Shown: positions 1 to 8,784 of the stretch, piece by piece
Layout: every line of letters begins with the position of its first letter
How positions within the stretch are numbered: the stretch's first letter is position 1
Origin: Alphaproteobacteria bacterium
GTDB lineage: Bacteria; Pseudomonadota; Alphaproteobacteria; UBA9219; RGZA01
Reading direction: 5' to 3'
DNA: 36,479 nt
Assembly (NCBI GenBank): GCA_010031785.1
Contig: RGZA01000007.1
Coordinates: 1 to 36,479 of the forward strand
Position numbers and translations under genes: made by a program
The notes under the pieces: generated by a model
What the model saw: the letters and a program-made list of their open reading frames with translations, nothing else
The model's database searches: none
What the model was told of the DNA's origin: nothing

Positions 1-615
1 GGGTTTGGGTGACAGCTCCTGCAATGATTTTTTGACCAGCGCATCAAAATCAATAGTGTTGTCATTGCCGATCACGGCCATGACGGTGGCAAAGGCTTCA
101 TCGCGGCGGAAACCCAGATTGGTAAGGGTTGAAACGGCATCCCCAGCGAGGTTTGGAACGGCCACGGGTGATTTAATGCTGGCGTGAAAGTTTGCGACAT
201 TACCTGCACCAATTTGCGCGACTTTGTCTTTAAGCTCGGTCATCAGCCGTGCGGCGAGTTTGGGGCCAACGCCATCGGCTGAAGATAGCAGCGCCTTATC
301 GCCATTGATAATCGCAGCGGATAATTGCTCACCCGAAAGCGTGGAAAGAATAGAAAGCGCAACCTTGGTGCCAACACCTTGCACGGTGGTCAGCACTTTG
401 AACGCGGATTTTTCTTCGATATCTGCAAAACCGATTAGCGTAATCGCATCTTCGCGCACTTGCGTTTCAATGAGCAGCGATACGTTGCTGCCCACAGCGC
501 CAATGCGGCGCAGTGTTTGTGCAGAGCACAGCGTGACATAGCCAACGCCATTTACATCAATCAGCGCCTGATTTTCATTTACTGCATCCAGCCTGCCGGT
601 CAGCTTGCCAATCAT
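1..615 (-). CDS. ruvA: Holliday junction branch migration protein RuvA (3' end outside window)
   Basis: RuvA binds four-way DNA junctions as a tetramer and loads the RuvB motor for branch migration in recombinational repair. The visible 205 codons start MIGKLTGRLDAV, the typical RuvA opening of the N-terminal OB-fold. Two helix-hairpin-helix-like stretches follow (GVGTKVALSIL near residue 80 and GVGPKLAARL near 115). A C-terminal helical segment with NLGFRRDEA is the RuvB-binding domain. No stop codon occurs before base 1, so the gene is cut by the window edge, though at about the usual family length (roughly 200 residues) only a few codons should be missing. The start ATG overlaps the ruvC stop (ATGA), so the two are translationally coupled. 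ruvB would be expected just outside the window. Confidence 0.95.
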   Translation of the reverse strand, partial: MIGKLTGRLDAVNENQALIDVNGVGYVTLCSAQTLRRIGAVGSNVSLLIETQVREDAITLIGFADIEEKSAFKVLTTVQGVGTKVALSILSTLSGEQLSAAIINGDKALLSSADGVGPKLAARLMTELKDKVAQIGAGNVANFHASIKSPVAVPNLAGDAVSTLTNLGFRRDEAFATVMAVIGNDNTIDFDALVKKSLQELSPKP

Positions 616-1136
616 GCACGTAATCCTTTTAGTAATGCGTTACTCGCGCGGTGGTGGGCGTGGCATACCGCAATCGCAAGTGCATCCGCTGCATCGGGCG
701 ATTCCAGTTCTGCTGCTGGCAGTAGCATTTTTACCATCTGCGTGACCTGATCTTTATCAGCATGGCCGTAGCCGCTGATTGATTTTTTGACAAGGGTTGC
801 GCTGTATTCTGCAACGCTTAATCCGGCATATGCCGGTGCAAGCATCACAACGCCGCGCGCCATTCCCAGTTTTAATGCTGATAGTGCATTTTTATTCATA
901 AAGGTTTCTTCAACAGCAGCTTCGCTGGGTTGGTGTGTTTCAATAATAATGTTCAGTGCATTATAAAGTGTCGTGAGGCGTTCACCCATTGTATCGGTTT
1001 TCGCCGCCGTTGTAATGCGCCCGCATGCAATATAATGCAGGGCGTTGCCGCTTGCATCAATAATGCCCCAGCCCGTGTGGTTCAGTCCGGGATCTAGACC
1101 GATGATGCGTACAGTATTCGACATGATTCGATTCAT
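612..1136 (-). CDS. ruvC: Crossover junction endodeoxyribonuclease RuvC
   Basis: RuvC is the Holliday junction resolvase that nicks opposite strands of the junction with RuvAB. At 174 residues it has the usual length. The four acidic catalytic residues of the RNase H-like fold are visible: Asp15 in GLDPG, Glu76 in AVEETFMNKNA, and Asp148 and Asp151 in SPDAADALAIA, matching the E. coli D7/E66/D138/D141 pattern. Two starts are possible, at 1136 or at 1124 (four codons shorter). The first sits 9 bases after the thiD stop, and neither has a strong Shine-Dalgarno. The stop overlaps the ruvA start. It lies in a minus-strand run with glmM and thiD. The common alphaproteobacterial neighbour yebC is not upstream here. 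Confidence 0.96.
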   Translation of the reverse strand: MNRIMSNTVRIIGLDPGLNHTGWGIIDASGNALHYIACGRITTAAKTDTMGERLTTLYNALNIIIETHQPSEAAVEETFMNKNALSALKLGMARGVVMLAPAYAGLSVAEYSATLVKKSISGYGHADKDQVTQMVKMLLPAAELESPDAADALAIAVCHAHHRASNALLKGLRA

Positions 1137-1145
1137 CCGCTCAGC

Positions 1146-1928
1146 TTAGCGGTTATTCCAGCTGTGGTTAAGGGGGCCGTGGCCATGGCCATAACTAGGC
1201 GCATGTTTAATTGCACCGATGACATAATCGCGTGCCCGGCTGATGCTTTCCTTGAGCGGCAAGCCTTGCCCTAAACTGACTGCTATAGCACTGGCAAGGG
1301 TGCAGCCTGTGCCATGGGTATGGGGCGTTACGATGCGTGGGCTTTGCCACTCGTGGATTTCTTTTCCATCCCATAATACATCGGTGATCACATCGCCTTG
1401 CGCATGACCGCCTTTAAGGAGCACAGCGCGGCTGCCAAATTGTGCGAGTTCGCGCGCAGCGTCCTGCATGTTGGTGATTGCATGACCGAGCAGCGCTTGA
1501 GCTTCAGGAATGTTGGGCGTGATCAGCGTAGTAAGTGGCAGGAGTTTTTCTTTAAGCGCATTAATTGCATTGGCATGCAGTAATGCATTGCCGCTTTTTG
1601 AAATCATCACTGGATCAATCACTGATGGCACATGCATGGCTTTTTCAGTGATAAAGTTGGCAACGGTTTCAATTACTGCGGCATCATGCAGCATGCCGGT
1701 TTTAATCGCATCCGCGCCAAGGTCATCAAACACCACGCGCATTTGCGCATCGATAATCGCGGTAGGAACAGGATGTACACCACTGACTGCAACCGTGTTT
1801 TGCACGGTGATGGCTGTGATCGCCGTCATTGCGTAACCGCCAAGCGCGCTCACGGTTTTAATATCACCCTGAATGCCTGCACCGCCGCCGGAATCAGAGC
1901 CGGCAATGATCAAAATGCGGCCTTTCAT
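1146..1928 (-). CDS. thiD: Hydroxymethylpyrimidine/phosphomethylpyrimidine kinase ThiD
   Basis: ThiD phosphorylates hydroxymethylpyrimidine (HMP) and then HMP-phosphate to HMP-pyrophosphate, the pyrimidine half of thiamine phosphate. It is a cytosolic ribokinase-fold enzyme. The N-terminus [18 protein letters not shown] is the family signature. Later motifs are [11 protein letters not shown] (residues around 105-115) and [13 protein letters not shown], which carries the anion hole and catalytic base region. With the start at 1928 it has 260 residues, the usual length. An upstream in-frame ATG at 1952 exists, but 1928 overlaps the glmM stop as ATGA and begins right at the conserved domain, so I prefer it. 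No other thiamine gene and no TPP-riboswitch-like leader were seen nearby. Confidence 0.95.
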   Translation of the reverse strand: MKGRILIIAGSDSGGGAGIQGDIKTVSALGGYAMTAITAITVQNTVAVSGVHPVPTAIIDAQMRVVFDDLGADAIKTGMLHDAAVIETVANFITEKAMHVPSVIDPVMISKSGNALLHANAINALKEKLLPLTTLITPNIPEAQALLGHAITNMQDAARELAQFGSRAVLLKGGHAQGDVITDVLWDGKEIHEWQSPRIVTPHTHGTGCTLASAIAVSLGQGLPLKESISRARDYVIGAIKHAPSYGHGHGPLNHSWNNR

Positions 1929-3268
1929 GCGGCTTTTTGAATGAAGGCGCACAGATCGCTGACGATGCTGTTTATAAGCGCTTCATCATCGCCTTCGGCC
2001 ATCACGCGAATGAGCGGTTCGGTGCCAGATTTACGCACCAGCAAACGCCCTTGTGACCCCAAGCGTTTTTCTGCTTCGGCAATGGCGTTTTTTACCGGGC
2101 TTTGTTCGAGAATGGTCGTAGTGGTCACGCGTACATTAGTCAGTTTTTGCGGCACAGGCATGAAGAGACGCAAGGCGTCACTGGCTTTTTTCTTATTCTG
2201 CACCAGCATGGCGAGCACTTGCAACGCAGCCACCAGACCATCGCCAGTGGTATTAAAATCGCTCATTACAATATGGCCGGATTGTTCGCCGCCAAGGTTG
2301 CAACCGGTTTTTGCCATTTGTTCAACCACATAACGATCCCCCACCGATGCGCGGTGGAGTTTTATATTTTGCGCATTTAAAAAACGCTCAAGGCCCAGGT
2401 TAGACATAACGGTGGCAACAATCGCATCGCCACGTAGCAGGCCACTTTGTTTCCAGCTTTGTGCAATCAGCGCCATGATCTGATCGCCATCAATGCGCGC
2501 GCCTTTTTCATCCGCAAGTATGAGGCGATCTGCATCCCCATCAAGCGCAATACCAAGATCAGCGCCATGTAAAATAACGCTTTCCATCATGGCTTGTGGT
2601 GCTGTAGCACCGCATTGTTTATTGATGTTTACACCATCAGGCTTGGTGCCGATCGCGATTACCTCCGCGCCAAGTTCCCATAACACAGCAGGGGCAACCT
2701 TGTAAGCCGCTCCCTCTGCGCAATCGATGACGATTTTTAAACCATCAAGGCGCAGGCCTTTTGGAAAGGAACTTTTTACAAATTCAATATAGCGGCCCTT
2801 GGCATCATCAAGGCGCATCGCGCGACCAAAACTTTTTGGTTCTACCAGATGCTGCTGCATATCATCCTGCATCAGTTTTTCAATTTGCATTTCTGTTTCA
2901 TCCGAAAGCTTGTTGCCATCGGGGCCAAATAATTTAATGCCATTATCATCAAACGGATTGTGCGAAGCAGAAATCATCACGCCCATATCAGCGCGCAAGG
3001 AGCGGGTGAGCATGGCAACCGCAGGTGTTGGCAGCGGGCCGAGCAATGTCACATCCATACCCATGGATACAAAACCGGAGGTAAGCGCGGGTTCAATCAT
3101 ATAACCCGACAGGCGGGTATCTTTACCGATCACCACATGGTGGCGGTGATTGCCGCGGCGGAACTGCATGGCGGCAGCCATGGCGAGTTTGAGCAATGTG
3201 GGGGCAGTCATCGGCTCCTGATTGACCTTACCGCGTATGCCGTCTGTGCCGAAAAACTGTCGTGTCAT
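1925..3268 (-). CDS. glmM: Phosphoglucosamine mutase GlmM
   Basis: GlmM converts glucosamine-6-phosphate to glucosamine-1-phosphate on the way to UDP-N-acetylglucosamine, the precursor of peptidoglycan and lipid A. The start at 3268 gives [13 protein letters not shown], the classic N-terminus, and 447 residues, the usual length. The frame stays open upstream to an ATG at 3409, but those codons fall in repeat-like DNA and do not resemble the family. Visible motifs are the phosphoserine loop [12 protein letters not shown] with Ser102, the metal loop ALDGDADR, the sugar-binding GGEQSGH and the phosphate-binding [17 protein letters not shown] lies a few bases before the start codon. Its stop overlaps the thiD start. 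The leader carries tandem palindromes, described separately. Confidence 0.96.
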   Translation of the reverse strand: MTRQFFGTDGIRGKVNQEPMTAPTLLKLAMAAAMQFRRGNHRHHVVIGKDTRLSGYMIEPALTSGFVSMGMDVTLLGPLPTPAVAMLTRSLRADMGVMISASHNPFDDNGIKLFGPDGNKLSDETEMQIEKLMQDDMQQHLVEPKSFGRAMRLDDAKGRYIEFVKSSFPKGLRLDGLKIVIDCAEGAAYKVAPAVLWELGAEVIAIGTKPDGVNINKQCGATAPQAMMESVILHGADLGIALDGDADRLILADEKGARIDGDQIMALIAQSWKQSGLLRGDAIVATVMSNLGLERFLNAQNIKLHRASVGDRYVVEQMAKTGCNLGGEQSGHIVMSDFNTTGDGLVAALQVLAMLVQNKKKASDALRLFMPVPQKLTNVRVTTTTILEQSPVKNAIAEAEKRLGSQGRLLVRKSGTEPLIRVMAEGDDEALINSIVSDLCAFIQKAA

Positions 3269-3642
3269 TAATACCCCAATACGCCTGTTCATAATCACGA
3301 TTACGCTGGCTGCTTTTCGCGTTTTTCTGCGCTTTCCTCCTTCGCCAAGGCTACGGAGGACAAAGCGCTTTACCATCCGAAGCTTTAGCGTAGGATGGCC
3401 GGTGCTCACATACCCAAAAGTACGCTGCGCGCCGGTTCTCGAAAACCACGAAAATCATCTCAGCGTAACGAGATTCTGACAGGCTCTAAATGATTATCTA
3501 CCATAAATTATCGTAATGGCATTGTAACATCACGCTTTTTTACAGAGTTTTTCATGAAACAGGGTGATTCCCTGCGCTAAGCAGGCTCAAAAATTCAAGG
3601 TTTTGTTAATAGCTCATCTTTAGAGTTTTAAGGCACGATATC
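3269..3642. other. Non-coding gap of 374 bases with tandem palindromes
   Basis: This divergent gap lies between glmM (minus) and the 346-residue gene (plus). I see no credible gene in it. The glmM-proximal half is packed with GC-rich palindromes (3336-3474), and the half next to 3643 is AT-rich with short T runs. It must hold the promoters of both flanking genes, but I could not pick a convincing -35/-10 pair. Confidence 0.7.
3336..3474. repeat. Cluster of four REP-like palindromes upstream of glmM
   Basis: Four inverted repeats follow each other with short spacers. 3336-3359 has arms CCTCC/GGAGG with TTCGCCAAGGCTAC between. 3373-3398 has perfect arms CCATCC/GGATGG around GAAGCTTTAGCGTA. 3399-3435 is an imperfect 13-14 base stem with a loop centred on CCAAAA. 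3457-3474 has arms ATCTC/GAGAT. The last three share a GCGTA or TACGC core. These features are typical of dispersed intergenic palindromic repeats, but whether they occur elsewhere in the genome cannot be seen here. They would be transcribed as part of a glmM leader if the promoter lies upstream. Confidence 0.65.
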
Positions 3643-4683
3643 ATGCATAGGCCTATGGACCCACAAACCGCATCCACTGAACCTTTAATCGAGGTTGAAA
3701 CAACTCCCCAGCCAGAGGGCATTATTGCCACGGCTGTAGTTGACAATGAACATGATGCGAGCACGCATTTTGCATTCAAGCACCGGATCTTCTCGATTGA
3801 GCATTGCCGCTTTGCCTTGAACGGCAAACACAAGATGCCATGCTTTTATATTCCAATGGGCGAATTGATGGTGGCGATTGAGCTCGCCAAATTGCAGCAG
3901 GAATTTAATATCCCCGCAGACTCGGTTGATGCCGCCTTGTTACTCAAAGTGCAAAAGGGATTGAATTATGTTCCGGAGATTCGTCCGGGTGACAGTATCC
4001 CGCGTGAAATTCTCGATGGCAGTGCGTCATGGTCAGTGGAAGAACATCATAAGGAAGCCGCATTAGCACGGCTGCAGATGGAGTTGATCTTCTGGCTCAA
4101 TGGCATGCGTGAAGATATGCCGCCCTTGCAGATGATGAAGAATATGCAGAATTCAAGCAAGGGACGGGGTGAGATCAGGGATGCGCATGCCAAGATGGTG
4201 CAGCTATTGCGCCTTGATGATATGAAAGTGTCGCGCGACCGTCTTGCACAGGTTGCCCGTGAAACAACGTATATTGAGGCATTACGTGAACGCAGCTTGA
4301 AACTCGGGGATATTCTGCAAAAACTTGCGTCATTCTATACGTCCTTCAAAAAGGAGGCGGCCTTTGCTGCTGAAGTGAGCCGGATGCAGGAACTCACGCG
4401 CCGCGCGGCCAAGCAGGTGAATGAGCGCTTTGTGAAATGCGACAGCGTGCTCAAGGAAATCCTAAAGGTAATGAATGATGTTCCGCTTGCGGTTACCGCG
4501 ATTCGTCAAGTTCGTGATGAGACGCATCTGGATCTTAAAAAATGGGATGATTATTTTGCCAGATGGGCTGATATAAAAATTGAGCGTAATGAAGTGAATG
4601 AAAAACTCTTCCGCAATTTCTACCGCTTTCTGGCGGAGAATTATATGGAACAGCAGAGCTGGGGTAGCGGTAAGAAGAAATAG
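3643..4683 (+). CDS. Unrecognised 346-residue, probably cytosolic helical protein
   Basis: I do not recognise this family. The first 40 residues are acidic, low in hydrophobics and probably disordered. A compact part follows (about 45-130) with FYIPMGELMVAIELAKLQQEF and a proline-rich stretch NYVPEIRPGDSIPREI. From about 130 the protein is mostly charged amphipathic helix and could form a helical bundle or coiled coil (for example RRAAKQVNERFVKCDSVLK). The C-terminus is a lysine-rich tail. There is no signal peptide or membrane segment. Two starts, 3643 and 3655, are possible; AAGG lies about 10 bases before the first. Codon use matches the neighbours, so this is a resident gene. It converges on acs with three bases between the stops. 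Confidence 0.85.
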   Translation: MHRPMDPQTASTEPLIEVETTPQPEGIIATAVVDNEHDASTHFAFKHRIFSIEHCRFALNGKHKMPCFYIPMGELMVAIELAKLQQEFNIPADSVDAALLLKVQKGLNYVPEIRPGDSIPREILDGSASWSVEEHHKEAALARLQMELIFWLNGMREDMPPLQMMKNMQNSSKGRGEIRDAHAKMVQLLRLDDMKVSRDRLAQVARETTYIEALRERSLKLGDILQKLASFYTSFKKEAAFAAEVSRMQELTRRAAKQVNERFVKCDSVLKEILKVMNDVPLAVTAIRQVRDETHLDLKKWDDYFARWADIKIERNEVNEKLFRNFYRFLAENYMEQQSWGSGKKK

Positions 4684-4686
4684 TTC

Positions 4687-6621
4687 CTAATTCTTCTTAC
4701 CCTTTACCAATTCATCCACCACAGCTGGATCGGCCAGCGTAGAAATATCACCCAATTGATCGGCTTCGCCATGCACGATCTTGCGCAAAATGCGCCGCAT
4801 AATTTTTCCTGAGCGTGTTTTGGGAAGGCCGCTGGTAAACTGAATATAATCAGGCGTTGCAATGGGGCTGATTTCCTTGCGCACCCATGTGATCAGTTCC
4901 TTGTTCAAGGCATCGCTCGCGGTTTGATCGGCCTTTAAGGTAACAAACGCATAAATACCCTGGCCTTTAATATCGTGTGGGAAACCAACTACGGCTGCTT
5001 CGGCCACGGCCTTATGCGCAACGAGCGCGCTTTCAATTTCTGCGCTGCCTAGACGATGGCCTGCAACATTGAGCACATCATCCACCCGCCCTGTGATCCA
5101 GTAATAACCATCAGCGTCACGACGCGCACCATCGCCGGTGAAATAATTGCCTTTATAAGTGCTGAAATAGGTTTGCTCAAACCGCGCATGATCACCGTAA
5201 AGCGTGCGCGCTTGCCCGGGCCATGAATCCGCTAAGCATAGATTGCCTTCAACCGCGCCATGCAATAGGTTGCCATCATTATCAACCAGAATAGGTTTGA
5301 CGCCAAAGAAAGGCAGGGTAGCAGAACCTGGTTTTAAGGCTGTTGCGCCCGGCAGGGGCGTAATCATATGACCGCCCGTTTCGGTTTGCCACCATGTATC
5401 AATCACTGGGCAGCGTTCATCGCCGACCACGCGATAATACCAGTTCCATGCTTCGGGATTAATCGGCTCGCCCACTGTTGCAAGAATGCGCAAACTGGCA
5501 CGGCCGGCTTTTTTAACAAACGCATCACCTTCACGCATCAGCGCGCGGATCGCGGTGGGCGCTGTATAAAAAATGCTGACCTTGTGCTTGTCAATAATCT
5601 GCCAGAAGCGCGAAGCATCGGGATAATTCGGCACGCCTTCAAACATTAAACTGGTTGCGCCATTGGCGAGCGGACCATAGACGACATAGCTATGCCCCGT
5701 GACCCAGCCAATATCGGCGGTGCAGAAATAAACATCATTTTCCTGCACATCAAACACCATTTTGTGCGTCAGCGCCGCATAGAGCAGATAGCCTGCACCA
5801 GTATGCAAAACGCCTTTGGGTTTTCCGGTAGACCCTGATGTATATAAAATGAAAAGCGGATCTTCGCTATTCATGGTTTCTGCGGGGCAATCGTCCGACG
5901 CATCTTTTACAAGATCATGATACCAATGATCACGTTTTTCGTTCCACGCAATCGATCCACCGGTACGTTTGACCACCACAACATGTTTGATACTGGCGCA
6001 GTCTTTGAGCGCTTCATCGACATTTTGCTTGAGCGGAACGGTTTTACCGCCGCGCAAGCCTTCATCAGCGGTGATGATCAGCTCTGATCCGCAGTCATTG
6101 ATGCGCTCCTTAAGGCTGCTTGGGGAAAAACCGCCAAACACCACGGAATGCACTGCGCCAATGCGCGCACAGGCAAGCATGGCAATGGCAGCTTCGGGGA
6201 TCATCGGCATATAGATCGTGATGCGATCACCTTTTCTAGCGCCAAGCTTTTTAAAGATGTTGGCGAGCTTGCACACTTGATCAAATAATTGCTGATAGCT
6301 GATATGGCGGGTGAGGTGGCCATCATCGCTTTCCCAGATAATAGCAGTTTGGTGCGCGCGCTGTGGTAAGTGGCGATCAAGGCAATTCGCTGCGACATTT
6401 AATGCGCCATCTTCAAACCAGCGAATGGAAACAGGTGTATTAAAGGATGTGTTTTTTATTTTTGTAAACGGTTTGATCCAGTCAAGGGTTTTGGCCTGTT
6501 CGCCCCAAAACACATCGGGTTGTTCGATGGATTGCTTATAAAGCTGCTTATACTCCGCCTCATTGATCCCTGCATGCAACGCGATGGAAGGTTTGATTGG
6601 AATAATTTCAGAATCGCTCAT
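4687..6621 (-). CDS. acs: Acetate--CoA ligase (acetyl-CoA synthetase)
   Basis: The enzyme activates acetate to acetyl-AMP and then acetyl-CoA, feeding external or overflow acetate into central metabolism. Its 644 residues match the family length (E. coli 652). Motifs of the ANL superfamily appear in order: the P-loop-like [15 protein letters not shown] near residue 265, [10 protein letters not shown] near 410, [17 protein letters not shown] near 495, [15 protein letters not shown] as the hinge, and [13 protein letters not shown] at the end with Lys606. Lys606 is the adenylation lysine that Pat/CobB-type systems acetylate in other bacteria. The gene is monocistronic and diverges from the small gene at 6890 across 268 bases of AT-rich DNA that should hold its promoter. 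No partner actP or acetate regulator is adjacent. Confidence 0.96.
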   Translation of the reverse strand: MSDSEIIPIKPSIALHAGINEAEYKQLYKQSIEQPDVFWGEQAKTLDWIKPFTKIKNTSFNTPVSIRWFEDGALNVAANCLDRHLPQRAHQTAIIWESDDGHLTRHISYQQLFDQVCKLANIFKKLGARKGDRITIYMPMIPEAAIAMLACARIGAVHSVVFGGFSPSSLKERINDCGSELIITADEGLRGGKTVPLKQNVDEALKDCASIKHVVVVKRTGGSIAWNEKRDHWYHDLVKDASDDCPAETMNSEDPLFILYTSGSTGKPKGVLHTGAGYLLYAALTHKMVFDVQENDVYFCTADIGWVTGHSYVVYGPLANGATSLMFEGVPNYPDASRFWQIIDKHKVSIFYTAPTAIRALMREGDAFVKKAGRASLRILATVGEPINPEAWNWYYRVVGDERCPVIDTWWQTETGGHMITPLPGATALKPGSATLPFFGVKPILVDNDGNLLHGAVEGNLCLADSWPGQARTLYGDHARFEQTYFSTYKGNYFTGDGARRDADGYYWITGRVDDVLNVAGHRLGSAEIESALVAHKAVAEAAVVGFPHDIKGQGIYAFVTLKADQTASDALNKELITWVRKEISPIATPDYIQFTSGLPKTRSGKIMRRILRKIVHGEADQLGDISTLADPAVVDELVKGKKN

Positions 6622-6889
6622 GAAAACCTTGTGATGCTGGAGAATTTTTTATTTAACACTTTGTTTAAGGTGCTTGATAAAAAATTACTAATCCACATAA
6701 AACGTTTTGAATCCTATGGTTGGCTGTGCACTGCAATAAAATCTTTACGTTTTTTTACGCTATAGAAGCAAAAAAGCTTAATAATTCAGCAAGTTATCTT
6801 TAACTACGTTTTAGCACTTAAGCGGCATACTGATGGCATCACGAAGACAAATTCATGTCAGTTTTTTAGGTTCTCAGGAGAAGTACATC

Positions 6890-7117
6890 ATGTCACGCGA
6901 AACAGAATTCACCTTTGCAAGCGGTGCAGATGATACGTTGGAACGTTTGGTTGCAATGACCAATCAGACCAATCTTGTTGCGCTTGATAAAACGATTGCT
7001 GCAATCCGTCGCTCACCTGTGACAACCTATGCAGCAGCAGCCGCACGTTGTGGCAGCATTGGCGAACGTATTGTACGCGCAGCGACTGAAGTAGGCGCTA
7101 CACTTCAAGGTCGTTAG
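6890..7117 (+). CDS. Unknown small protein, 75 residues
   Basis: I do not recognise this protein. The start at 6890 is preceded by AGGAG with a 9-base spacer, a good ribosome site, so the longer in-frame start at 6833 is unlikely. The protein is alanine-rich and probably all-helical after a short N-terminal segment: TLERLVAMTNQTNLVALDKTI and a second helix around YAAAAARCGSIGERIVRAATE. There is no signal peptide or membrane segment and a single cysteine. It converges on the EVE-domain gene with one base between the stops. The strong ribosome site and neighbour-like codon use support a real gene. Confidence 0.75.
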   Translation: MSRETEFTFASGADDTLERLVAMTNQTNLVALDKTIAAIRRSPVTTYAAAAARCGSIGERIVRAATEVGATLQGR

Positions 7118-7118
7118 T

Positions 7119-7529
7119 CTAAACAGATTTTGATAATTCGAGTATTCTTTTCCATTCAGTATCCGTCACAGGCGATACGCTTAAGCGTGACTGCTTGACC
7201 AGCGCCATATGCTTTAACACAGTATCGGCTTTGATATCTTTTAGCGTGATCGTTTTTTTAAGCGCTTTCACCGGCCTTACATCCACCATTACAAAACGGC
7301 CTTTTTCATCGGTGGGATCGGGGTGGGATTCCTTGGTAACTTCCATAATCCCGACAATTTCGAGCCCTTCATTGGAATGATAGAAAAAAGCCTTATCGCC
7401 TTTTTTCATGGCTTTGAGGTTATTAGCGGCCTGATAATTACGCACGCCATTCCAATGGGCATGGCCATCCTTGAGCAGTTTTTGCCAGGGAAACGCATCC
7501 GGTTCTGATTTCATCAGCCAATAAGCCAT
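7119..7529 (-). CDS. EVE domain-containing protein
   Basis: At 136 residues this is a single EVE domain, a PUA-like fold that binds modified bases; the human homologue is THYN1. Signature stretches are YWLMKSEPDAFPW at the N-terminus, HWNGVRNYQAANNLKAMKKGD around residues 25-45, FFYHSN near 50 and VVDVRP-like MVDVRPVKAL near 85. The conserved Trp and Asn/Arg pocket residues are present. In bacteria such proteins often sit near housekeeping genes and their exact ligand is usually untested. The start at 7529 overlaps by two bases the longest possible frame of the plus-strand glycosyltransferase, but that gene most likely begins later, at 7579. Confidence 0.93.
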   Translation of the reverse strand: MAYWLMKSEPDAFPWQKLLKDGHAHWNGVRNYQAANNLKAMKKGDKAFFYHSNEGLEIVGIMEVTKESHPDPTDEKGRFVMVDVRPVKALKKTITLKDIKADTVLKHMALVKQSRLSVSPVTDTEWKRILELSKSV

Positions 7530-7578
7530 GATTGTTCCATCCTTTTATTTTGCGAGCGATTACCTTATAGCTACGCTT

Positions 7579-8784
7579 ATGAATATATGCATCATCAACA
7601 CTCTTTTTCCACCGCATATTATGGGCGGTGCAGAAAAGACAACGGCACACCTGGCCAAAGTGCTAGCGGCGGCGGGCCATCAGGTCACTGCCATTTCGTT
7701 GCATGATGGTGCAGAAGAAAAAATTGAGGATTGGCATGGCGTGCGCGCTATTTATCTTCCGCTTGATAATATTTATTGGCCGTTCACAGCGAAGCAGAAG
7801 CCGCCAGCATTCAAACGGCTGTTATGGCACATTATCAATATGTGGAATTTCAAGGCAGCACGACGGATCGGCGCACTCCTTGATACCATCAAACCCGATA
7901 TTGTGAATACCCATATGATTACGGGTTTTTCTGCCGCCATCTGGTGGGAAATAAAAAAGCGTAAGATCCCTTTAGCGCATACGTTGCATGAATATGGGTT
8001 GCTGTGCCCGCGCATGACGTTGTTTAAAAAAGGTGCCATGTGTGCCAAGCGTTGCGTTTCATGTGTGGCGCTTACCATTCCCAACTATGTTGCATCGCGC
8101 TGGGTGGACCAGCTTGTTGGCGTGAGCGCTTATACAAAAGACCGGCATCAGCATTTTGGATATTTTCCCCATGCTGCGCACCGTGTGATCCACAATATGG
8201 TTGAAACGCCTTTGATGCAGCCTCATGCAGTGCCTAATAGACCTTTCAGCTTTGGATTTATTGGCCGCATTGAAGAAGAAAAAGGTATTGAGGTTGTGCT
8301 CAAAGCTGCTGCACGTTTGCCGCATAAAAACTGGCGCCTTGTCATTGCCGGACGCGGGCGCGGGGATTATGTGCAGCATCTTAAAAAAACCTATGCGCTT
8401 GCCAATATTTTATGGCTCGGCTTTGTGCCGCCCGATGATTATTTTAATCAGATTGATCTTTTGATCGTTCCTTCCATCTGGCCGGAGCCGTTTGCCAGCG
8501 TAGTTCCACAGGCAGCTGCTCGGGAAATTCCGGTGCTATTATCAGATGTGGGTGGGATGCCTGAATTTTTGCGCATAGGCGTGCGCGGGCAATCGGTTCC
8601 TGCCGGGGATGTTGATGCATTGAGCGCTGCAATGCATGAAGCATACGAAGGCAGAGGCGTGATGGCATTGCCGCCTGCACCCAATCCCGCATGGCAGGAT
8701 TTATTGAGCGAAACGACAGTAAAAGATGCTTATCTTGCGTGTTATTACGAAACTGTGTTTGATATAACCCATGAATTCCGCTGA
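7579..8784 (+). CDS. GT4-family glycosyltransferase (EPS locus, first)
   Basis: This is a GT-B fold glycosyltransferase, probably adding a sugar to the lipid-linked repeat unit on the cytosolic face. The start at 7579 yields MNICIINTLFPPHIMGGAEK, the standard opening of the acceptor domain with the GGAE loop; an in-frame ATG at 7528 would overlap the EVE gene. The donor half has FIGRIEEEKGIEVVLKA (about 220-235) and the sugar-nucleotide segment SIWPEPFASVVPQAAA. In the usual E-x7-E motif the second Glu is replaced by Gln here, which may alter donor binding. A cysteine-rich patch (CAKRCVSCVAL) lies near residue 155. Its length is 401 residues. The flippase gene begins 14 bases before its stop, so the two are coupled. 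Confidence 0.9.
   Translation: MNICIINTLFPPHIMGGAEKTTAHLAKVLAAAGHQVTAISLHDGAEEKIEDWHGVRAIYLPLDNIYWPFTAKQKPPAFKRLLWHIINMWNFKAARRIGALLDTIKPDIVNTHMITGFSAAIWWEIKKRKIPLAHTLHEYGLLCPRMTLFKKGAMCAKRCVSCVALTIPNYVASRWVDQLVGVSAYTKDRHQHFGYFPHAAHRVIHNMVETPLMQPHAVPNRPFSFGFIGRIEEEKGIEVVLKAAARLPHKNWRLVIAGRGRGDYVQHLKKTYALANILWLGFVPPDDYFNQIDLLIVPSIWPEPFASVVPQAAAREIPVLLSDVGGMPEFLRIGVRGQSVPAGDVDALSAAMHEAYEGRGVMALPPAPNPAWQDLLSETTVKDAYLACYYETVFDITHEFR

Noticed and set aside
3269-3409. Upstream in-frame extension of glmM (47 more codons)
   Set aside because: The extra residues come from palindromic repeat DNA and do not match the family; the start at 3268 gives the exact GlmM N-terminus and length.
6622-6889. Promoter pairs between acs and the small gene
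   Set aside because: The stretch is AT-rich with several weak hexamer-like words, but none has good -35, spacer and -10 together, so no site is claimed.
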